Assembly: GCA_025927655.1 (NCBI GenBank)
Contig: JAICKY010000007.1
Coordinates: forward strand, 1 to 38,955
Origin: Candidatus Saccharimonadota bacterium
Lineage (GTDB): Bacteria > Patescibacteriota > Saccharimonadia > Saccharimonadales > UBA4665
Direction: 5' to 3'
DNA length: 38,955 nucleotides
Shown: positions 33,826 to 38,955 of the stretch, piece after piece
How the letters are laid out: each line of letters opens with the position of its first letter
How positions within the stretch are numbered: position 1 is the stretch's first letter
Made by a program: the position numbers and the translations under genes
Notes under the pieces: generated by a model
Database searches by the model: none
What the model was told of the DNA's origin: nothing
Seen by the model: the letters and a program-made list of their open reading frames with translations, nothing else

Positions 33826-34691
33826 TCGACGAAAGTAACGGGGTTTACACGACGAATGGCGTTTGAGACTGCCAGCGTACGCCAGCTGAACTTATCACGG
33901 CCGGCGTCATAGCCATGATGTAAAATCCACAACGGCACGTAAAAGGCGATGGCCAGAGCTGCCACCGGGTACATATGACGGCGGCTTTTGAGTCCGTGCC
34001 TGGCGTAGGTATGCGGATTGGCAAGTACGTAACGAGCAAATTCACGCCAGCTGCCTTCGGTCTGCCGAAAGCCAATCGACGCCTGCAGTGATTCATCGAA
34101 CTTCACCGTATGACCGGCCCGGTTCAGATGGATTGCCAGATCAAAATCCTCATGCAAACCGCCGCTGCAGCACATCTCGCTGCGGCTGGCCAGCCAGGCT
34201 TCGCGGCGCATAGCCATGTTGGCGCCCTGGAGCGCCACCTCGCGGCCCAGCAGCCGGGCAAACCGGCGGCGAAAATAGAGATCCACCCGGTTGAGCAGCT
34301 CGGCCTGCGCGATATCATGGTAGGCTATCCTGCCGCTAACGGCATCCACGTCCGGCCCGGCAAAGATTTTTTGCACTGTCGCCACCCAGTCTGCCGGCAC
34401 CACCGTGTCGGCATCAATCCGGCCAATCACCGTGCCGCAGGCAGCATCAAAGCCGGTGTTGCGGGCATGCACCACACCTTGGCGCGGTTCATGCAGCAGC
34501 GTTACAAACGGGAAACTGGCGGCAATAGCCGCCGTGCCGTCGGTGGAATTGTTATCCACCACGATAACTTCGTATGGTCTGGCAGTTTGCTGCGCAATGG
34601 CGCGTAAACAGGCGGCGATATAGTCTGCTTCGTTGTAAACTGGTAGTACGATACTTACTCGTATCGCTTGAGATTCCTTAGCGTATGTCAA
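33822..34691 (-). CDS. Family 2 glycosyltransferase
   Basis: This 289-aa GT-A fold enzyme uses a nucleotide sugar to extend a surface polysaccharide or glycolipid. The N-terminal VSIVLPVYNEADYI, VIVVDNNSTDGT and metal-binding RIDADT (DxD) motifs are clear, and GGLHEDFDLAIHL provides the ED acceptor-site motif. A C-terminal hydrophobic helix (YPVAALAIAFYVPLWILHH) suggests membrane contact. The open frame begins with TTG (34691), and no ATG is available before the first motif. A TATAAT box (34702-34707) lies 10 nt upstream. This start overlaps the start of the divergent hydrolase gene by 7 nt. Confidence 0.88.
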   Translation of the reverse strand: MTYAKESQAIRVSIVLPVYNEADYIAACLRAIAQQTARPYEVIVVDNNSTDGTAAIAASFPFVTLLHEPRQGVVHARNTGFDAACGTVIGRIDADTVVPADWVATVQKIFAGPDVDAVSGRIAYHDIAQAELLNRVDLYFRRRFARLLGREVALQGANMAMRREAWLASRSEMCCSGGLHEDFDLAIHLNRAGHTVKFDESLQASIGFRQTEGSWREFARYVLANPHTYARHGLKSRRHMYPVAALAIAFYVPLWILHHGYDAGRDKFSWRTLAVSNAIRRVNPVTFVD

Positions 34692-35800
34692 ATCATAAAC
34701 TATTATATACTGTGCGCTGCACCTCAGCTGTAAAAAAGCTGCTTTTCCAACCCGTCCGCTACTGGCGGGGTGGTTGGTGGCACAAACTAGTCACTATTGC
34801 AGCTGTGTTTATTGCGCTGTGCATAGGCACTATGTACGGCATCGCGCTATGGTATCAGCACAGCCAGAAGGGCAAGCCGGAAGAGCTGGGCGTGACCTTC
34901 ATCGCCGACTATGCAACCTATCTTGGTTTGGATGCGCACCAGACCTATGGCGCTATTTTGGACGACCTGCATGTAAAGCATTTGCGATTAGTAAGCTACT
35001 GGAGTGACATCGAGCCCACCCCGGGTACCTACGATTTTAGCGAACTGGACTACGAAATGACACAAGCGCAGGCGCACGGCGCCAAAGTTACACTAGCGAT
35101 AGGGCTACGACAACCGCGCTGGCCGGAGTGCCACCCGCCGTCTTGGGTCGATACCAGCAGAGCCGAAAGCACCTGGGAACCGCAACTGAACGCCTACATA
35201 GCTGCGGTGGTTGCTCGCTACAAAAACAATCCGGTGCTGGATAGCTACCAACTGGAAAATGAGTTTTATAACCACTTTGGGTCCTGCAATAACTTTGACC
35301 GGACCCGCGCAAATAGCGAGCTGGCACTGGTAAAAAAGTTAGATTCGCATCACCCGGTTATCATGACTCGTAGCGACAATTACGTTGGGTTTTCGCTACG
35401 GAAACCCTTACCGGATGTGATCGGCATATCCGTATACCGCCACGTCTGGAACACCGTACTGGTGCATCGATATTTCACCTATCCATTCCCGAGTTGGTAC
35501 TATGCATTCCTGGCCGGCGCCCAACAAATCCTCACCGGTAAACCGTCAATCCTCCATGAGCTACAAACCGAACCGTGGCCACCAAACGGGCAAGATATAC
35601 TTAGCACCAGTTTGAGCGAGCAGAACAAAACATTCGACGCCGCAACACTGCAAAGCACCGTAAAATTCGGCCAGCAAACCGGGTTAAAACAGATCTACCT
35701 ATGGGGCGCAGAATATTGGTATTACCGCGCCCAAACACTCCATGACCAGTCAGTCTGGAATACTGCCAAGCAGATCTTTTCTAACACTAACAACCAGTAA
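34685..35800 (+). CDS. Membrane-anchored glycoside hydrolase (GH-A clan, GH5/GH39-like)
   Basis: This 371-aa protein has a short cytoplasmic basic segment, one transmembrane helix (about 37-56), and an extracytoplasmic TIM-barrel domain. Clan GH-A marks: LVSYWSDIEPTPGTYDFSELD near the first strand, the acid/base pair Asn192-Glu193 in QLENEF, and a likely nucleophile Glu296 in LQTEPWPP. It probably trims or degrades glycans on the cell surface or the host. The exact GH family and substrate are not resolved. It stands between a GT2 and a GT4 gene, suggesting a cell-surface glycan locus. Confidence 0.8.
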   Translation: MSNHKLLYTVRCTSAVKKLLFQPVRYWRGGWWHKLVTIAAVFIALCIGTMYGIALWYQHSQKGKPEELGVTFIADYATYLGLDAHQTYGAILDDLHVKHLRLVSYWSDIEPTPGTYDFSELDYEMTQAQAHGAKVTLAIGLRQPRWPECHPPSWVDTSRAESTWEPQLNAYIAAVVARYKNNPVLDSYQLENEFYNHFGSCNNFDRTRANSELALVKKLDSHHPVIMTRSDNYVGFSLRKPLPDVIGISVYRHVWNTVLVHRYFTYPFPSWYYAFLAGAQQILTGKPSILHELQTEPWPPNGQDILSTSLSEQNKTFDAATLQSTVKFGQQTGLKQIYLWGAEYWYYRAQTLHDQSVWNTAKQIFSNTNNQ

Positions 35801-35869
35801 ACCACACGACAGATAAAATTTATCGGGAACTGAGCATGTTACCGGTGGACTATTTTGCAGATATATCGG

Positions 35870-35875
35870 TACAAT
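35870..35875 (+). promoter_or_regulatory. -10 box of smpB
   Basis: TACAAT ends 9 nt before the ATG at 35885. No Shine-Dalgarno is present. This supports the shorter smpB start and a leaderless mRNA. Confidence 0.5.
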
Positions 35876-35884
35876 AGAGTAATT

Positions 35885-36343
35885 ATGGCCAAGAAGAAGG
35901 CGAACACGCCCAAATCCATCCAGAACCGCCGCGCCCGTTTCGACTACGAATTAGGCGATTCTTTAGTGGTAGGCTTGGAACTGACTGGTGCCGAAGTAAA
36001 AAGCCTGCGCATGAGCCACGGCCAGCTGCGCGGCGCCTATGTAACCGTCAAAGACAATGAAATCTATCTGTTGAATGCCGCCATCAACGGCACCCATGCC
36101 GTACCGTTGACCGAGCAAGAACAGACACGCACCCGCAAGTTGCTCGCAAAACGCCGCGAAATCGACGCGCTTATCGAAGCAAAGCAGCAGGGGCGCACCA
36201 TTGTACCGCTGGAACTGCTCACCGGTGGCCGGTTTATAAAACTCCGTATTGCCGTCGGCAAGGGCAAAAAGCTCTACGACAAACGCGAAACACTCAAAAA
36301 ACGTGATGAAACACGCCAGATACACCGGCTGATGAAGCCCTAG
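35885..36343 (+). CDS. smpB: SsrA-binding protein SmpB
   Basis: SmpB (152 aa) binds tmRNA and brings it to stalled ribosomes for trans-translation. The OB-fold signatures are intact: NRRARFDYELGDSLVVGLELTGAEVKSLR, the RGAYVTVKDNEIYLLN strand, and the C-terminal basic tail with KGKKLYDKRETLKKRD that reaches the decoding centre. I chose ATG 35885 (MAKKKANTPKSIQNRRAR) because it matches family N termini and the promoter sits just upstream. I did not find a tmRNA gene in the window. Confidence 0.96.
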   Translation: MAKKKANTPKSIQNRRARFDYELGDSLVVGLELTGAEVKSLRMSHGQLRGAYVTVKDNEIYLLNAAINGTHAVPLTEQEQTRTRKLLAKRREIDALIEAKQQGRTIVPLELLTGGRFIKLRIAVGKGKKLYDKRETLKKRDETRQIHRLMKP

Positions 36344-36410
36344 GGGAGAGCAGCCCGAGTTTGAATTCATTTCAAACCCGGCGCGATGAGAGGGGGTATT
36401 CCCCTCTCAT
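36342..36410. repeat. Two-hairpin intergenic element, copy D
   Basis: It begins within the smpB stop codon. Purine block AGGGGAGA, GCAGCCCGA, hairpin 1 GTTTGAA/TTCAAAC (36359-36365/36371-36377, 5-nt loop), linker CCGGCGCG, hairpin 2 ATGAGAGGGG/CCCCTCTCAT (36386-36395/36401-36410). Both stems differ in sequence from copies A-C, but stem 1 length, its 5-nt loop and the linkers are the same. The rest of the gap to 36600 holds an AGAGATCTCT palindrome next to the GT4 start and no gene. Confidence 0.8.
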
Positions 36411-36600
36411 GGGCTAAAAAACGTGACCAGGAACGTGAAAGTTACGCCGCCATAAAACATCCCCCAAGCAGAAGCTAGTAATTCTGAATTTTTGGCCATT
36501 TTACAGGGGTAAAATATTGCTTCGTTCTGCTAAAATTCGCCCTAAGCGTAAGCGAAGCGATTGCAATCCTCCGGCGAGTCCATCATAATTAGAGATCTCT

Positions 36601-37812
36601 ATGAGAGGTGATCGGCTGATCAAGGTGGCAATGATGGTGCGGGGGTATATACCGGCGCCAAAGCCTGCCGATATGCTATACGCACCCATTGACTTAGCAG
36701 TGGAGCTAGCCGATGGCTTGAGTATAAGAGGCCACGATGTTGACTATTACGGACCCCTGGGCACCGAGCTCAAAACGGCGCACAGTGCCACGCTCAATCT
36801 ACGACCGCTCGCCAGCAGCGGCAAGGAATTTCAGGAGCTGCTAGGTGCCCGCGAGCAATTGAACCATTACGTGCCGTCGCTCTGGGACACATACCTGGCA
36901 GAGGACATGTTCCGCCGCGCGCAACTTGGCGAATATGACATCCTGCATTTCCAACACCCCGAGGTCGCACTGCCGCTGGCGCGGCGGTACCGCGACGTAC
37001 CGGTCATGTACACGCTGCACGACCCCGTCTTTCCATGGTACAAAGAGCTGTTCGAGCTATACGATTCACCCAACCAGCACTATGTCTCTATATCCAACAA
37101 TCAGCGGCGTGATGCACCCGACCTCAACTACGCCGCCACTATTTACGACGGCATCGACACTGACGAATTCAGCTTTTCTAACGAGCACGAAGATTATCTG
37201 TTATATCTGGGTCGTATCGTGCCGGAGAAGGGCGTCAAAGAAGCCATACAGATTGCCGAGGCAACCAACAACCGGCTGCTCATCATCGGCCCTGTCTACC
37301 CGGCAGCCCAGGGGTATTTCGACCAATACATTAAACCGTATTTGAACGACAAGATTCTCTATTTGGGATATATCGAACGCGACAAACTTCGCCCATACTA
37401 CCAGAAAGCGAAGGCTCTGCTGTCACCCATACAGTGGGAGGAGCCATTCGGCATGACCAGTATCGAAGCTATGGCATGCGGCACGCCGGTGATCGCCATC
37501 GCCCGTGGTTCCATGCCGGAGATCATCAAACACGAGAAAACAGGCTACCTAGTGAATAGCGTGGGCGAGATGATAGAAGCAGTCCGCAAAGTGAATAAAC
37601 TAGACCGCCGTGCCTGCCGCGAGCACGTGAAGGCACATTTTTCTCTCAAACAAATGATAGACGGCTACGAACAGGCTTACCACGAGATCCTGAACCAGAG
37701 CAGCAGCGTAAAACGCTTGCAGCGCAAGGTAGTGGGCAGCGTGCAGCGCAGTGTAGAGCGCACGACCGAAGTCGCCCGTAAACACACACCGCGCATCAAA
37801 AAGCAGCCATAA
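36601..37812 (+). CDS. Family 4 glycosyltransferase
   Basis: This 403-aa GT-B enzyme transfers sugar from a nucleotide donor. The N-terminal domain begins IKVAMMVRGYIPAPKPADM, and the C-terminal donor-binding domain has GRIVPEKGVKEAI, SPIQWEEPFGMTSIEAMACGTPVIA (EX7E motif) and GSMPEIIKHEKTGYLV. The last 50 residues are basic (KRLQRKVVGSVQRSVERTTE) and may form a membrane-associated tail. A CATAAT box lies 11 nt before the start; a second candidate start at MMVRG (with AAGGTGG before it) is possible. Together with the GT2 and glycoside hydrolase genes it suggests surface glycan synthesis. Confidence 0.9.
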   Translation: MRGDRLIKVAMMVRGYIPAPKPADMLYAPIDLAVELADGLSIRGHDVDYYGPLGTELKTAHSATLNLRPLASSGKEFQELLGAREQLNHYVPSLWDTYLAEDMFRRAQLGEYDILHFQHPEVALPLARRYRDVPVMYTLHDPVFPWYKELFELYDSPNQHYVSISNNQRRDAPDLNYAATIYDGIDTDEFSFSNEHEDYLLYLGRIVPEKGVKEAIQIAEATNNRLLIIGPVYPAAQGYFDQYIKPYLNDKILYLGYIERDKLRPYYQKAKALLSPIQWEEPFGMTSIEAMACGTPVIAIARGSMPEIIKHEKTGYLVNSVGEMIEAVRKVNKLDRRACREHVKAHFSLKQMIDGYEQAYHEILNQSSSVKRLQRKVVGSVQRSVERTTEVARKHTPRIKKQP

Positions 37813-37857
37813 ACAGCCATTTCGATACGATCTACACGACAACTCCAGCGCAAACAG

Positions 37858-37886
37858 TTGCCACTCTGTAATTCTTTCGTTATAAT
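37858..37886 (+). promoter_or_regulatory. Promoter for the element-C/tRNA-Asn transcript
   Basis: TTGCCA (37858-37863) and a consensus TATAAT (37881-37886) are spaced by exactly 17 nt, one of the best consensus promoters in the window. Transcription would begin near 37893 and run through element C into tRNA-Asn, giving a leader of about 125 nt. A CCCTG/CAGGG hairpin lies at the start. Confidence 0.75.
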
Positions 37887-37941
37887 TCCCCCAGTCTTCC
37901 CCTGGGTTTACAGGGAAAAGGAGCAAAACTTTCCACCGACT

Positions 37942-38013
37942 GGAAAGAGCAGCCCGACAAAATGTATTCCATTTTGCCGGCGCGTTGAGAAAACCATGAA
38001 ATGGTTGTCTCAA
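37942..38013 (+). repeat. Two-hairpin intergenic element, copy C, in the tRNA-Asn leader
   Basis: TGGAAAGA, GCAGCCCGA, hairpin 1 CAAAATG/CATTTTG (37958-37964/37970-37976, identical to copy B), linker CCGGCGCG, then hairpin 2 (37985-37997 with 38001-38013; one mismatch). Hairpin 2 differs in sequence from the other copies. It ends 6 nt before the tRNA and lies downstream of a strong promoter, so this copy is probably transcribed on the plus strand and removed when the tRNA 5' end is processed. Confidence 0.8.
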
Positions 38014-38019
38014 AATTAA

Positions 38020-38094
38020 TCCGGGGTAGCTCAGCGGTAGAGCGGGTGGCTGTTAACCACTAGGTCGCTGGTTCGAATCCAGTCCCCGGAGCCA
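38020..38094 (+). tRNA. tRNA-Asn (anticodon GUU)
   Basis: A complete cloverleaf is seen: acceptor TCCGGGG/CCCCGGA, D arm GCTC/GAGC, anticodon arm GGTGG/CCACT with loop CTGTTAA (anticodon GTT at 38052-38054), and T arm with TTCGAAT. The discriminator base is G38091 and the CCA end (38092-38094) is encoded. A terminator follows about 15 nt later. Confidence 0.97.
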
Positions 38095-38109
38095 AGCCAT
38101 AGTAGATAA

Positions 38110-38141
38110 AGTCAGAACTGAATTATCGGTTCTGACTTTTT
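38110..38141 (+). terminator. Intrinsic terminator of the tRNA-Asn transcript
   Basis: AGTCAGAAC pairs with GTTCTGACT, extended by a G-T pair and two more pairs around an ATTA loop (38110-38137), followed by TTTTT. It ends the tRNA transcript before the next promoter. Confidence 0.9.
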
Positions 38142-38186
38142 GTATACCAAGAATGGAATTGAAACCAAAATGACTTCTGCTTTTGC

Positions 38187-38192
38187 TATAAT
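38187..38192 (+). promoter_or_regulatory. -10 box of the RibD-C/DHFR-like gene
   Basis: The extended -10 TGCTATAAT (TATAAT 38187-38192) ends 6 nt before the ATG at 38199, predicting a leaderless mRNA. Confidence 0.6.
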
Positions 38193-38198
38193 TCAGCT

Positions 38199-38810
38199 AT
38201 GTCAAAAGTTACTTCCGGGCTGACAATATCACTTGATGGATTTGGAGCAGGTCTTAATCAAAGCTTCGAAAAACCATTTGGAGACAATTTCGATTCAGAT
38301 TTACTGGATCGCTGGATGTTTGCCGGGCCGGAAAAGTTTAAACATAAAAAAGAAATAGACGCCATTCTTGATGCCGGCGCGTTCATCATGGGTAGCAATA
38401 TGTTTGAGCCCAAAGACAGGAGAGACAATCCTGAATGGAAAGGGTGGTGGGGCGATAATCCTCCATATCACGCTCCGGTTTTTGTGCTATCCGAGAATGA
38501 GCGGGAACCTATAGAAATGGAAGGTGGGACAACATTCATTTTTGTAACCGACGGCATCGAATCGGCACTTTCAAAAGCAAAAGAGGCAGCCGGCAATCGA
38601 AATGTAAAGATCATGGGCGGAGCGAATACTATCAATCAGTATTTAGCGGCTGGACTCATTGACGAGCTGTGGGTTCATATAGTCCCCGTGACTATCGGCG
38701 CAGGCTCGCGACTTTTTGAGGGAGTGCAGGGTCTCAACCTCGAACCAATTGAAGTAAGTGGAGCCAGCATAGTTACACACATTCGATACAAAGTTTTAAA
38801 AAAGCATTAA
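38199..38810 (+). CDS. Dihydrofolate reductase-like protein (RibD C-terminal domain family)
   Basis: This 203-aa protein matches the widespread stand-alone RibD-C/DHFR-like family. Its marks are SGLTISLDGF at the start, AFIMGSNMFEP (NADPH-binding region), VKIMGGANTINQYLAAGLIDELWVHIVP split over the last third, and GAGSRLFEG. These are NADPH-binding reductase folds whose substrate is mostly unknown; a true folate reductase or riboflavin role cannot be assumed. The gene is richer in AT than its neighbours and sits right after a tRNA gene, a common place for acquired DNA. Confidence 0.85.
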   Translation: MSKVTSGLTISLDGFGAGLNQSFEKPFGDNFDSDLLDRWMFAGPEKFKHKKEIDAILDAGAFIMGSNMFEPKDRRDNPEWKGWWGDNPPYHAPVFVLSENEREPIEMEGGTTFIFVTDGIESALSKAKEAAGNRNVKIMGGANTINQYLAAGLIDELWVHIVPVTIGAGSRLFEGVQGLNLEPIEVSGASIVTHIRYKVLKKH

Positions 38811-38823
38811 GCAAAATCAACCA

Positions 38824-38941
38824 CCCCGCCGCAAGCAGCGGGGTATGGGCGTAGTCAGCTGACCGTTATTATATCTGAGAGGAACCTACGGTTCCCCTCA
38901 GACTCCCCTCCGCCAGAGTCCCCACGCGGCAAGCCGCGGGG
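38824..38941. repeat. Cluster of three hairpins at the window end
   Basis: CCCCGC/GCGGGG around a loop with GCAAGC (38824-38843), CTGAGAGGAACC/GGTTCCCCTCAG with one mismatch (38875-38901), and CGCGG/CCGCG around CAAG extended by CCC/GGG (38921-38941). The middle hairpin resembles hairpin 2 of elements A and B, but the GCAGCC and GCGCG linkers are missing. The outer two share GCAAGC-type loops and a trailing GGGGTA. Continuation is outside the window. Confidence 0.5.
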
Positions 38942-38955
38942 TAAGTGCTGGAATC

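Noticed and set aside
35801-36600. tmRNA gene near smpB
   Set aside because: No tRNA-Ala-like ends or tag reading frame were seen around smpB; the gap holds only element D and a short palindrome.

Overview
This 39-kb window looks like a chromosomal segment from a free-living or environmental member of the Candidate Phyla Radiation. Saccharibacteria (TM7) is my best guess. The inference rests on gene content: a complete cytochrome bo3 quinol oxidase operon, type II NADH dehydrogenase, a D-lactate-dehydrogenase-like flavoprotein and F1Fo ATP synthase lie close together, with no complex I, bc1 complex or visible biosynthesis genes. I recall this minimal aerobic chain from environmental TM7 genomes. 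The genes read well in the standard code, and nothing here proves the taxon.

Layout. 1-150: C-terminal tail of an IS30-type transposase and its terminal repeat. 190-4977 (-): cyoABCDE. 5159-6823 (-): FAD-linked D-lactate dehydrogenase-like protein. 7075-8274 (+): NDH-2. 8344-10353 (+): unknown 669-aa membrane protein. 10460-13783 (+): UvrD helicase fused to a RecB-type nuclease. 13930-14763 (-): unorthodox aquaporin. 15003-19452 (-): DabB and DabA, an energy-coupled inorganic-carbon pump. 19816-23434: one AstE/AspA-type zinc amidohydrolase and two ATP-grasp ligases, a putative small amide/peptide pathway. 23460-30354 (-): full ATP synthase operon with an AtpI/AtpZ-like first gene. 30702-33133 (+): glutaredoxin, a small unknown protein, a corrinoid adenosyltransferase and a diacylglycerol-kinase-like protein. 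33238-37812: membrane-anchored thermonuclease, GT2 glycosyltransferase, anchored glycoside hydrolase, SmpB and GT4 glycosyltransferase. 38020-38810: tRNA-Asn(GUU) and a RibD-C/DHFR-like protein.

How it fits together: NDH-2 and the lactate dehydrogenase would reduce quinone, bo3 oxidase would reoxidise it with proton pumping, and the proton gradient would drive ATP synthesis and the Dab pump. The source of the quinone is not visible here.

The most unusual non-coding content is a four-copy intergenic element made of two hairpins joined by fixed linkers. The hairpin sequences differ between copies while the geometry stays the same. A second, two-copy intergenic element was also found. About ten transcription units have an (often extended) -10 box 6-11 nt before the start codon, which predicts leaderless mRNAs, whereas several internal operon genes carry Shine-Dalgarno sequences.
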